64,000 nt of DNA, taken from the NCBI GenBank assembly GCA_022641095.1, contig JALCDB010000007.1, forward strand, positions 1 to 64,000, in the 5' to 3' direction. The DNA comes from Bacilli bacterium (GTDB lineage Bacteria > Bacillota_I > Bacilli_A > RFN20 > CAG-826). This document shows positions 10,274-19,471 of this stretch, in pieces. The notes under the pieces were generated by a model, which was not told where the DNA came from, ran no database searches, and was given only the letters and a program-made list of their open reading frames with translations. Made by a program: the position numbers and the translations under genes. Every line of letters starts with the position of its first letter. Positions within the stretch are counted from its first letter, which is position 1.

Positions 10274-11990
10274 TTTCAAAAAGAAAACCATTACCAGCGT
10301 CCTGGCGCTTCTTTGCGCCGGAGCGATGTTAGCAGGCTGCGACGACGTCGTCGCCCGCCCAACCTCGGATTTCTATGATGAGCAGATTATTTCCGCGCCT
10401 GATAAGATCACCAACAACACGATGAGCAAAATCTACGATGCCATCGTTAGCGAAGGCGACACCAACAGCGCCAAAGTGCTTAACAACATCCTTCTCATTT
10501 ACAGCCAGTCGATCTATGGCTCGTTCTATGGGGAAGGCAACCTTTACGATGTCGTGAACAAAGGCAGCGCGGCCGATCTTCAGGCCTACGCCGATAAATA
10601 CGCCATCTATGAAGGCAGCGCGAAGAAGGTTATGGCCTTCTACTACGCCGTCGTTGACAAAGTCGAGGCGACTTTCCTCACTTACGTCAAAAACACCTCC
10701 TACCAGATTCGCAGCGTTTTCTTTGAAAAGAAATTCTACGATACCCAAGTCAAGGCTTTCTACAAACTCGGCAGCATCGACGAAGGCGACTTCAAAGTGA
10801 AGCAGGTCGTCGGCGATATCCGCCTCAGCAACCACAAGAATGGATCTATCGATCCTATCGACGGGGTCTACTTCAACGACCTCTTCAAAACCTACGAAAA
10901 CTACATCAAAGATCAGATCCTTCCGGATGTTTACCGGACGGAACTTGTCGCCCAATACCTCTATAGCGAGAACTACCTTGCGATCGGCAACAGTTACGCG
11001 CGCAAGGTCGACTACATCAAACTGACCGAGAACAGCAAACACGCCGACGCGGTCAGCAACCTCATGGAGGCTTACTGCAAAGACGTCATCGCGAGCGGAC
11101 TCGACATGGACGTCTATGGTTTCCCCTTCCTCGGCAACCTGTACAAGGGCACGACTGAGAACTTCACTGTCGAGCAGCAAACGATCGCCGACGCGATTTA
11201 TAGCGACGCCAACTGGACCCCAAGCACCTACACCTATAACGATGGCATTCTTGGATCGCGCACTCGCGTCGTATGCGACGAAACCACCCTCGGCGGTTAT
11301 CTTTCCGATTATATGAAGTTGGTCGACAGCACCAACCGCGAAAGCGAAAAGGAAGTCGAGACCATCCGCAACGACTTCACCAACTCCGGGTCCTATACCG
11401 CTCTAGCCGGCCTCCATATCAAGGAGCAATCCTTGATGGCGACCAACGAGACCACTTCCGACTGGTACACCACCGGATCGCTCGATGGGATTCCAAGCGA
11501 TTATTCGAAGCGCCTTTTCAAAGGTTCGATCGCTTCCAACGGCGTCGATCATGGCGCTTGGAACGAAACCTCAGACAAATACGATGACACTGACCTCGCC
11601 AGTATCTCGGGCACGACTTACGGAGCCTACGTGGGCAACCACTACTACCTTGTGTCCAAGAATCCGCAGACCGGCGACGCCTATCCTTATATCCTTAAGG
11701 ATGGCAGCAACTTCTACTTGGTCATGGTCAATGAGGCCGTGAACTCGTCGAAGATCAGCAAAACCGATGAAGATCATGGATACGATTTCATGAAGTCCCA
11801 TACCGATGACGAGCTCTATGCCGGGATCTACGCCGAATCGATTGCCCGCCAAGTCGCCTACAGCATGTCCACCAGCGAGACCTACAAAGCCAGTTCCAAC
11901 CAGCACTGGGTCGAGCAAATGGCCATCACCTACCACGACACCACGGTTTACGATTATTTCTTAGCCACGTTCCCCGATCTCTTCGATTAA
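10260..11990 (+). CDS. second large lipoprotein, likely diverged relative of the preceding gene
   Basis: MSKANFKKKTITSVLALLCAGAMLAGC lipobox; SD gggaggag; start overlaps the preceding gene by 14 bp. Confidence 0.8.
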   Translation: MSKANFKKKTITSVLALLCAGAMLAGCDDVVARPTSDFYDEQIISAPDKITNNTMSKIYDAIVSEGDTNSAKVLNNILLIYSQSIYGSFYGEGNLYDVVNKGSAADLQAYADKYAIYEGSAKKVMAFYYAVVDKVEATFLTYVKNTSYQIRSVFFEKKFYDTQVKAFYKLGSIDEGDFKVKQVVGDIRLSNHKNGSIDPIDGVYFNDLFKTYENYIKDQILPDVYRTELVAQYLYSENYLAIGNSYARKVDYIKLTENSKHADAVSNLMEAYCKDVIASGLDMDVYGFPFLGNLYKGTTENFTVEQQTIADAIYSDANWTPSTYTYNDGILGSRTRVVCDETTLGGYLSDYMKLVDSTNRESEKEVETIRNDFTNSGSYTALAGLHIKEQSLMATNETTSDWYTTGSLDGIPSDYSKRLFKGSIASNGVDHGAWNETSDKYDDTDLASISGTTYGAYVGNHYYLVSKNPQTGDAYPYILKDGSNFYLVMVNEAVNSSKISKTDEDHGYDFMKSHTDDELYAGIYAESIARQVAYSMSTSETYKASSNQHWVEQMAITYHDTTVYDYFLATFPDLFD

Positions 11991-12057
11991 GGAATTCACG
12001 CTATAATGAAGGGGCGGAGCGATCCGCTCCTTTGTTTATTAATTTGGAGGATATCGT

Positions 12058-12477
12058 ATGAAAGACGTCTTCTGCCGCATCATCGCCGGGGAAATACCTA
12101 CCATCAAGGTTTACGAGGACGACGATGTTTTGGCTATTCTCGACATTTCCCAAACGACGAAAGGCCACACCCTCGTTATGCCAAAAGTTCATTACGACAA
12201 CTTCTTGGCCTGTCCGCAGGATCTCGTTCACAAAGTATATGACGTCGCCCAGCGCATCGGCCGAGCCGAGGTCGAGATATTGGGCGCCAAAGGCGTCAAC
12301 ATCCTTACGAACGTCGGCGAAATGGCAGGCCAGTCGGTACCCCACTTTCACGTTCACGTGATCCCACGCTACATCGGCGGGGAAGGCGGCTTCCGAATCA
12401 CGATGAAGGGCCAAGACACGAGTTGCATGGATTTGCCCTTATTGGCCCAAACGATTTCCAAAGGCCTCAAGAAGTAG
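12058..12477 (+). CDS. HIT family protein
   Basis: DVFCRIIAGEIPTIKVYEDDDVLAILDI...GQSVPHFHVHVIPR HIT triad. Confidence 0.95.
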   Translation: MKDVFCRIIAGEIPTIKVYEDDDVLAILDISQTTKGHTLVMPKVHYDNFLACPQDLVHKVYDVAQRIGRAEVEILGAKGVNILTNVGEMAGQSVPHFHVHVIPRYIGGEGGFRITMKGQDTSCMDLPLLAQTISKGLKK

Positions 12478-12518
12478 TTTATTTGCCAAACCCGATATGT
12501 CTATGCTAATATGTGTTT

Positions 12519-12648
12519 GTCGATAGGAAGCGCGCTTCGGGGAGAGAAGGCGGAGAGTCTGCTAAGTTCGGAAGAGCCTACGGATGCGAAACCTCCCCCC
12601 GCGAAGAAAAAACCACCTCAATCCGACGGAGGGAGGTGGTTTTCTTTT
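12519..12648 (+). ncRNA. candidate independently transcribed structured small RNA
   Basis: TTGCCA-N18-TAATAT (extended TG) promoter at 12483-12512; predicted long-range stem CTTCGGGGAG/CTCCCCCCGCGAAG; GTTC-GGAA-GAGC hairpin; ends in an intrinsic terminator. Confidence 0.5.
12609..12648. terminator. bidirectional intrinsic terminator
   Basis: AAAACCACCTC...GAGGTGGTTTTCTTTTT stem plus T-tract; also downstream of yhaM on the minus strand. Confidence 0.85.
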
Positions 12649-12651
12649 TCT

Positions 12652-13596
12652 TCAGTCGTCCTTCGAATAGAGAGGCTTATAGAAATAGTGCCCATCCATC
12701 GTGAAGATTTTCCCCGTCCATTCGCCCGGCTTAACGGGGGCGTAAGCCTTGTCGAGGATGTTCATTTTGGCATCCATGTCATCGATCATCGAGAGGACGA
12801 GGGCCTCCCGGGTCTCGGGGGGAACCGGCGAGCCGAAATCCGGTTGGTTATGGTGCGAAAGGACCATGTGCTCCATGATGAGCGGGATTTCTCCGCTCAT
12901 GCCAAGTTCCTTGGCCGCGATACGGACTTCCGCCTGCATGATGGATATGTGGCCCAATAGTTTCCCTTCAAGCGTGAACTGGGTCGCCACGGGCCCGGAA
13001 AGCTCGATAGTCTTGCCCAAGTCGTGGATAAGCGCGCCCGCCACCAAGACATCGCGGTTGAGCGTGGGATAGAGCTTGCAAACCATCTCCGCATGGTCCG
13101 CCATGCAAAGCGAGTGGTAGAGAAGCCCGCTCGCGAACGCATGATGGTTATGCACCGCGGCGGGATAAGTCACGTAACTGTCGTGGAACTTGTCGATCAA
13201 ATGCTCAGTGAGTCTCTTGACGTCCCCGTTCTTTAAGGAATCGACATACGCGTTCAGTTTCTTCTCAAGCTCTTCCCTAGGAACTGGGGCCGAAGGAACG
13301 AAACGAGTGAAATCGATATTGTCCTGATCCACGTGGGAGCCGGAGAAAATCTTCATCTGCAAGGAACCCCGATAGGCGTTAACCTCGGCCGAGATCATGA
13401 CGATTTGCCCCGGCACGAAGAGGTCGGCGTCGCCCTCTTCGATGTCCCATTTTTTGCCCAGCATCGTTCCCGAAGCGTCTTGCAGGTTGACGTTCAGGTA
13501 GTTTCGCGATTGGGAGGTGACCCCTTTATCCACCGTGACGACGAGATAAGGGGCCGTCACTTTGTCGCCATCTTTGAGTTCCGCGATATTGTTCAT
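12652..13596 (-). CDS. yhaM: 3'-5' exoribonuclease YhaM (OB + HD domain)
   Basis: N-terminal OB-like region then HNHHAFASGLLYHSLCMADHAEMV ... LIHDLGKTIEL HD motifs. Confidence 0.9.
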   Translation of the reverse strand: MNNIAELKDGDKVTAPYLVVTVDKGVTSQSRNYLNVNLQDASGTMLGKKWDIEEGDADLFVPGQIVMISAEVNAYRGSLQMKIFSGSHVDQDNIDFTRFVPSAPVPREELEKKLNAYVDSLKNGDVKRLTEHLIDKFHDSYVTYPAAVHNHHAFASGLLYHSLCMADHAEMVCKLYPTLNRDVLVAGALIHDLGKTIELSGPVATQFTLEGKLLGHISIMQAEVRIAAKELGMSGEIPLIMEHMVLSHHNQPDFGSPVPPETREALVLSMIDDMDAKMNILDKAYAPVKPGEWTGKIFTMDGHYFYKPLYSKDD

Positions 13597-14381
13597 AGCA
13601 TTTCCTCCAGAATCGCCTCGATCTCGGCGGAAGCGAAGCCTTTCGCGTGGAGATAGGCGAAGCATTTTTGCCTTAAATCATAACCATTATACTTTTTTTC
13701 ATAGCGGCGCGAGGCTTTGGCGGCCTCTTTTTTTAAAGCGTTCGCCACGGCGGCGGAATCTTCTTTCACCGAAGCGAGGGCCATTGCGACCGTCGCCTCG
13801 TCAAAGCCTCGGCGCCTCAGCGTCATCGCCGCCTTCGTTTTTCGGCGGCGAAGGGGAAAAGAAGCCATCTTCCTTTCAAGCGTCCCTAGGAAGGAGCGGG
13901 CGTGCTCGGCTTCCTCAGGAAAAGGCAGTTTGGCGATTATCTCCGGGCTGATTCCCTTCTCAAAACGAAGCGTCTGAACGATCCTTTCTTTGCCATATAG
14001 TTGCGAGGCTTTGCTCGCTGCGTAATCGGCGGCGAAGGCCGCATCGTCGAGAAAGCCCTCTTCGCGGACGTCGAAAAGCACTTCTTTGACGAGGACGGGA
14101 TCGCCGGACTTGGCCAGAAGTTTGCCACGCATCTCCTTGAAGGAAAATTCCCGAGAGGACACGAGACGCAAGGCGTAGTTCAGGAGTTTTTCGCGAGCAA
14201 GGAACGAACGCAACTTCCGCATTTCGAGAGGCGAAACGTTTTTTCCGACGTAAAGGGGCATTTCCGTGAACGCGTTTCCGCTGAGGGAAAGTTTCGTCCC
14301 GTCGGCGAAAACGACACTTCGTTGGCCCCTGCGGTCCGAGGAAATGGAGACGATGGCATTACCAGTTTTTGCGGATGGCAC
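13593..14381 (-). CDS. recX: regulatory protein RecX
   Basis: ALRLVSSREFSFKEMRGKLLAKSGDP ... VLFDVREEGFLDDAAFAADYAASKA RecX repeats. Confidence 0.9.
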   Translation of the reverse strand: MPSAKTGNAIVSISSDRRGQRSVVFADGTKLSLSGNAFTEMPLYVGKNVSPLEMRKLRSFLAREKLLNYALRLVSSREFSFKEMRGKLLAKSGDPVLVKEVLFDVREEGFLDDAAFAADYAASKASQLYGKERIVQTLRFEKGISPEIIAKLPFPEEAEHARSFLGTLERKMASFPLRRRKTKAAMTLRRRGFDEATVAMALASVKEDSAAVANALKKEAAKASRRYEKKYNGYDLRQKCFAYLHAKGFASAEIEAILEEML

Positions 14382-15534
14382 GTTTATAAACCTCCAAAAG
14401 GCTCTCGTAGAATCGATTGATCGAATAGGGCTCGTTGCTCTTTCTCTCCTCCGCCCTTATCGTTTCTAATTTAGAGGCGGGGAGCGAAATGATACCGGGC
14501 AGTTTTTCCGCGAAATCGTCCTCATCGGAAAAAAAGTAACCGTTCGTGCCGTCTTTTATCGTCCCCAAAAGAGTGTCGTCATAACGGCATAGCAGCACGA
14601 GCGAAGCCGCCATGGCTTCCATGAACGTAAGGCCCTGCGTTTCGGTGATGGAGGCGCTGACGAAGCAATCCCCAAGCGCATAATAATACGCGACTTCGGA
14701 CGGGGGAACGGGACCCGTCGAAACGAAATGCCCGCTCAAACCAAGGGAACGGGCCAATTTTATCAGCTCAGGCAGAGCCGGCCCTCCGCCGACGAGCAGG
14801 AACATCGTTTTCCTCTCGGGATGGGTCGTCAGGAATTTGGCATATCCGCGAAGGCAGACGTCGATCGACTTCTCTTTGGCCACGCGGCCCAAGGAAAGAA
14901 CGACATAGGTTCCTTTGTCGATTCCGCACTTGCTTTTCAAGGCGGCCAGTTTTTCGGGATCGAGGCTTTTTTTCTCGAACTTCGAGAAATCGATGCCAGT
15001 CGGGATGACGTTGATGCGGTCGTCGACCCCGATGGAACGCATATACTCCTGAATCTTGACGCTGGGGGTCACGAACTCATCGGCCTGCATGATCTCGTAA
15101 CGGACATAGCCGCGAACGACGCCGCGGGCCGCTCGGTCGAAAAAGCCATGGGTGAAGTAATAGGCATAGTCCTCCATCATCGTATGGAAGGTATAGACGG
15201 TGGCGCAATGGAGCTTAAGGGACGAAAGAAACCCGAATTGCCCCACGCCGGCCTCGGTTTGGACGTGGATCACGTCGGGATGGAATTTCTCGAGTTGCTT
15301 CATGGCGGCGCTGTTCCAAAGCCACGCGCCGATGTAGCCATAGAGCTTTTTGATCTCAAGGCCCGGAATCCGCATGATCCCATCCTCGAAAGAGAACTCG
15401 TTGTCGAACGGGTTCGTGGTCACCACGACCGCCTCGTGGCCATGAGACTTCAAGGCCTTGAACAAATTCGACGAACTCGTGGCGACGCCGTTGATCTGCG
15501 GAAGGTAGGTATCCGTGAAAATCGCGACCCTCAT
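14359..15534 (-). CDS. GT4-family glycosyltransferase (diacylglycerol glucosyltransferase-like)
   Basis: MRVAIFTDTYLPQINGVATSSSNLFKAL; FVSASITETQGLTFMEAMA. Confidence 0.9.
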   Translation of the reverse strand: MRVAIFTDTYLPQINGVATSSSNLFKALKSHGHEAVVVTTNPFDNEFSFEDGIMRIPGLEIKKLYGYIGAWLWNSAAMKQLEKFHPDVIHVQTEAGVGQFGFLSSLKLHCATVYTFHTMMEDYAYYFTHGFFDRAARGVVRGYVRYEIMQADEFVTPSVKIQEYMRSIGVDDRINVIPTGIDFSKFEKKSLDPEKLAALKSKCGIDKGTYVVLSLGRVAKEKSIDVCLRGYAKFLTTHPERKTMFLLVGGGPALPELIKLARSLGLSGHFVSTGPVPPSEVAYYYALGDCFVSASITETQGLTFMEAMAASLVLLCRYDDTLLGTIKDGTNGYFFSDEDDFAEKLPGIISLPASKLETIRAEERKSNEPYSINRFYESLLEVYKRAIRKNW

Positions 15535-16910
15535 CAGTCGCCCACCTCCAAATCGTCGCGCTTTTTCCTAAATCCCCGCTTACCCTTGCGCGGAAGAGGT
15601 TTTTTATCGTCGGCCTCGCCGTTCCGCAATCGCTGAACAATCGACTTCCTGGAGAGTTGCTTCGTCTCATAAAGGGTCTCCACCAAGCGCTTGCGTTCGT
15701 CGAATGTCTCCAGCTGCAAATTGACGAAAGTCTGTCGGTTGGCGTAAACGTAATTCTCTTTCGGGCGGGATTTGTAGAACGCCGTGACGAGACCGCCGGC
15801 GAAAAGGACCAAATAGAAGGTGACGAAGCGCCAAAGGATCTGAACGGCGGCGAGGTTAGCGGCCAAAGATCGGATCTCCACGCCCCCGATTACCGTAGCC
15901 TGATAGTAATCGCTGAACATAACGCTGAAGAAAAGCTCGCTGACGCCAGCCGATCCAGGCAACGGGATGAGCCCCGTCACCATTTGGTGGAAAGCGCTAA
16001 GGAACGAGCCTTCGAAGAAACTAGCGAAGGTGAAGCGGTAGCTCTCCCCATAGGCGTCAAGAGCCAACCCCCCCACATACGGAATCGAATAGCGGGTTAG
16101 AAGCATAAAAAGGAAAAGAAGAACGATGAGGATCGTCACCGGAATGTTGGTCTGAAGGCGCTTCAGCTCAATTTTGAAGTTCTCGACCTGGACGCGAAGG
16201 TTCTCGCGGCTTTTCTCCAGGTTTTTGAGAAGCTTGATTTTATGAAGGAACCCCAACACATTGTTCATGATGAAATTATGGAAATGATGGGAGTAGCTCA
16301 TTAAGAAAAGCAAACCCAAAACGGAAAGGTTGACCACAAAGCCGATGATGATGAGCGGCAACATAGTCACTTCCGGGGCCCATCCGCCGAAGACGTTCAG
16401 CTTGGCCGTGATGTCCATGATGCTGGAGCCTTCGAAAATGAAAGCGATGACGTCGAAGATGATGAGAGAAGTCTGATAAAGGATAAACCACATAACCATG
16501 ATGGAAGCCGCGCTGGAGATATCGATCCCTTGCTTCTTCAAAGTGAAGACCTGCATTACCTCACCGCCGCTCGCGCTTGGAGTGACGTCGCTATAGAAGG
16601 CGCCTATCATGACGTTAGCGATAGCCTGATGAAACTTGTAATGCCGGGTGTACAACCGAGCGAAAATCAAAACGATGAAAGCCAAAATGACACATATCAG
16701 GAAAACCATCCCAATCATGACCCAAAGCCAGAGTTGATTGGCGCTGCCAATCGCGGAGAAGACCTCGTTGACGCCACCACCCAACAAGGAAAAGGTGAGC
16801 GAAAGGCCGGTCATGACGATGACCACCAAAACGCTGATGATGTATTTCAGCTTATTCTTCTTTTTTTCAGACGGGGTCGTTTTGACGCCTATTTTCTCTT
16901 CTTCGTCCAC
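15534..16910 (-). CDS. LPG-synthase-TM/flippase-like membrane protein (UPF0104)
   Basis: Multi-TM; ANVMIGAFYSDVTPSASGGEVMQVFTLKKQG typical of this family. Confidence 0.85.
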   Translation of the reverse strand: MDEEEKIGVKTTPSEKKKNKLKYIISVLVVIVMTGLSLTFSLLGGGVNEVFSAIGSANQLWLWVMIGMVFLICVILAFIVLIFARLYTRHYKFHQAIANVMIGAFYSDVTPSASGGEVMQVFTLKKQGIDISSAASIMVMWFILYQTSLIIFDVIAFIFEGSSIMDITAKLNVFGGWAPEVTMLPLIIIGFVVNLSVLGLLFLMSYSHHFHNFIMNNVLGFLHKIKLLKNLEKSRENLRVQVENFKIELKRLQTNIPVTILIVLLFLFMLLTRYSIPYVGGLALDAYGESYRFTFASFFEGSFLSAFHQMVTGLIPLPGSAGVSELFFSVMFSDYYQATVIGGVEIRSLAANLAAVQILWRFVTFYLVLFAGGLVTAFYKSRPKENYVYANRQTFVNLQLETFDERKRLVETLYETKQLSRKSIVQRLRNGEADDKKPLPRKGKRGFRKKRDDLEVGD

Positions 16911-17137
16911 AAGGGTAGTATACCCTTGGGCTGGAAAAGCCCAAACCCCAATTTGAAAAGAGCTGGGAATCGAAGGGCCTTTGGCTCATGGGAGGGTTTC
17001 GTAGGACGAGAAATCGGTCCCGATCCCCTCAATGAGCGAAAGCCAACCGAAAAACGAAGTTGGTTTCGCGAAGATTCCGCGACTTTCGAATTCGACCCCT
17101 TGGGGTTAGGCGCCCACGCGCATTATAATCCAAGTGT

Positions 17138-18808
17138 ATGTTGAAACGGCTCGCCATCGCCAATTTGGCCATCATCGAAAACCTGGATGTCACGTTCAAG
17201 GAAGGTTTCACTGTTTTGACGGGCGAAACCGGAGCCGGCAAAAGCCTGGTGATCGATTCGTTGTCCCTTCTTTTAGGGGCCAGAGCCTCCAGCGAACTCA
17301 TCCGCTCGGGCGAAGAGAGGGCCACCATCGTCGGCGAGTTCGTTCTTCGCAGCCCGCAGTTCGAGGCCATCGTCCGAAACTTAGGAATCCCGTTCGTGGA
17401 TGGGGATATCACCATTGAGCGCACCATCGGACGAAGCAAGAACCTCATCAAAGCCAACGGAGTCGCCATCACTCTCGCGGATCTATCGAAAATCGGCAAG
17501 TATCTGGCTGACATCCATAACCAATTCGATTTCGAGAAAATCCTCAATCCCGAAAACTACATGGGCATCATCGACGGTCTCGCTTACGAGACCACCGCCA
17601 CCTACAAGAAAGACTACGCGGATCTTTTAAGCGAATACAAAACCAGGAAAGCCGATTACGAAGCCATCATCGAAAAGAAGAGGAAACTCGACGCCAACCG
17701 CGATTTCTACCTTTATCAGTACGAGGAACTCAAGGCGGCGGATTTGCGCGATGGCGAGGAAGCGGAAATCGATTCCGAAGTATCCTTCCTCAAGAACTAT
17801 GACGCCATCTTCTCTTTGTCTCAGGAATCCCGCCAAATCATCGACGAGGGCTTCTTGGACCGGCTTTACGACCTCAACAAGCTTCTTGCCAAACTCGCGA
17901 CATATCAAAAGGAGTACCAAAAAATCCACGACGAGCTCGATGAACGCTACTACGAGATCGACGATGCGCTTTCGACGCTTAAAAAAGATTTCGACAACAT
18001 CGATTATGACCCCAGCCGACTCAACGGCCTTGAACAACGCGAAAGCGACCTATCAAGCCTCAAACGGAAATACGGCAAGAGCGTCGCCGAACTTATAGCC
18101 TATCGCGACGAACTCGCTTCCTCCCTTGATGAGAAATCGGATTTCGAAGGGGAAATCGCCACGAAGAAAAAGGTCATGGACGAGGCTTTCAAAGCCGCTT
18201 ATCTCAAAGGGGAGGATCTTTCGAAAGTCCGACGTCGCATCGCCAAATCGATTGAGCGGGAACTAGAACGCAGCATGTCCGACCTGCTTCTTAAAGCCAA
18301 ATTCCAAGTCGCTTTCGCGCCTCTTCCTGAGAAAGCGGATGAGTCGCTTCGCGAAGACGGCATCGATAGGGTCGACTTTTTGATCGAAACCAACATCGGC
18401 GAAGGCCTTAAGAGCCTCTCAAAAGTCATTTCCGGAGGCGAAGCCTCGCGCATCATGTTGGCCTTCAAGGCCCTTTTCATCAAAGCCAACAAAATCTCGA
18501 CCGTCATTTTCGATGAGATCGATACCGGCATCAGCGGGGAGACGGCTCAAGCCGTGGCCCGCAAAATCCGCGAAATCTCCCTTTCGAGCCAAGTCATCGC
18601 CATCACCCATATGCCTCAGGTCGCTTCCCTAAGCGACCACCACATCCTTATCAGCAAAGAGGTGAAAGGCGAGAGAACTTACGCCCACATGAAAGAGTTG
18701 ACTCTCGACGAGAAAATCCATCAGATCGCCTATTTGATTTCCGGCGGGAAAATAACCGAAAAACAACTCGAATACGCTCAAGAGATGGTTTTGGAAAAGA
18801 AAGACTGA
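17138..18808 (+). CDS. recN: DNA repair protein RecN
   Basis: MLKRLAIANLAIIENLDVTFKEGFTVLTGETGAGKSLVIDSLSLLLG; ISGGEASRIMLAFKALF...VIFDEIDTGISG. Confidence 0.97.
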   Translation: MLKRLAIANLAIIENLDVTFKEGFTVLTGETGAGKSLVIDSLSLLLGARASSELIRSGEERATIVGEFVLRSPQFEAIVRNLGIPFVDGDITIERTIGRSKNLIKANGVAITLADLSKIGKYLADIHNQFDFEKILNPENYMGIIDGLAYETTATYKKDYADLLSEYKTRKADYEAIIEKKRKLDANRDFYLYQYEELKAADLRDGEEAEIDSEVSFLKNYDAIFSLSQESRQIIDEGFLDRLYDLNKLLAKLATYQKEYQKIHDELDERYYEIDDALSTLKKDFDNIDYDPSRLNGLEQRESDLSSLKRKYGKSVAELIAYRDELASSLDEKSDFEGEIATKKKVMDEAFKAAYLKGEDLSKVRRRIAKSIERELERSMSDLLLKAKFQVAFAPLPEKADESLREDGIDRVDFLIETNIGEGLKSLSKVISGGEASRIMLAFKALFIKANKISTVIFDEIDTGISGETAQAVARKIREISLSSQVIAITHMPQVASLSDHHILISKEVKGERTYAHMKELTLDEKIHQIAYLISGGKITEKQLEYAQEMVLEKKD

Positions 18809-18925
18809 CCGCTCACGCAAACGGAAGCGGAAGCAAGTTCGGCCCGTCTCCCGTCGCGCGGAGGCAAAAACGCCCCGTTTCCTCATTGCCTCCAATGGAA
18901 TATAGTTAAAAAAAGGAGACTTCTT

Positions 18926-19318
18926 ATGTCCAGTGACGGCAACCCAATCGAGATCATCATGAACCGATCCGTCAAATATGACCGGATCAAAAACAGCGAA
19001 AAACGCCCCACGAGCGTCGTTTTCGGCGTCAAAAGCGTCATCGCCTCCGTTTTCGTCGTTCTCTTCGCTCTTGGAATCGCGTCTTGCCTCAAGGCCCTAA
19101 GCGATCCAACCGGCACGTGGGGCACCTTACTCGCCAAACCCATCGCCATCGGGGGCCTCGTTTTGCTCGCGATCGCCCTCCTCCTCGTTTTCCTTTGCGA
19201 CATCGTCGACCTCGTTTTTCAGTTGAAACTCAATAGACGCCCCATCGGATGGGTCTCCCTTCTCGTTTTCTTAGGGGCCGCCATCGGAAGCGTCGTCGTC
19301 GTCGTGAGCGCGCTCTGA
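18926..19318 (+). CDS. small multi-TM membrane protein
   Basis: Three hydrophobic segments; aaaaggagac SD-like region upstream. Confidence 0.7.
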   Translation: MSSDGNPIEIIMNRSVKYDRIKNSEKRPTSVVFGVKSVIASVFVVLFALGIASCLKALSDPTGTWGTLLAKPIAIGGLVLLAIALLLVFLCDIVDLVFQLKLNRRPIGWVSLLVFLGAAIGSVVVVVSAL

Positions 19319-19471
19319 AAAAGCCAATCATCGGACCGGCGTCGCCCACCCCATTGCGGTAATCGCCATATGCCAATTCGCCTGAGGAAGGCAAAACGCT
19401 TGAAAAGGCAAAGGGCGGGAAGAAAACATAGGGAAACAAAGGAAGCCGTCTTCGTCGTTCAATAAGGGTTT

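Noticed and set aside
10329-11180. 283-aa minus-strand ORF opposite the second lipoprotein
   Set aside because: Antisense open frame caused by codon bias; the plus strand has SD, lipobox and coherent sequence.
12519-12610. Bacterial SRP (4.5S) RNA
   Set aside because: A GGAA tetraloop hairpin exists but the invariant CAGGnCCGGAAGGnAGCAGCC flank is absent.
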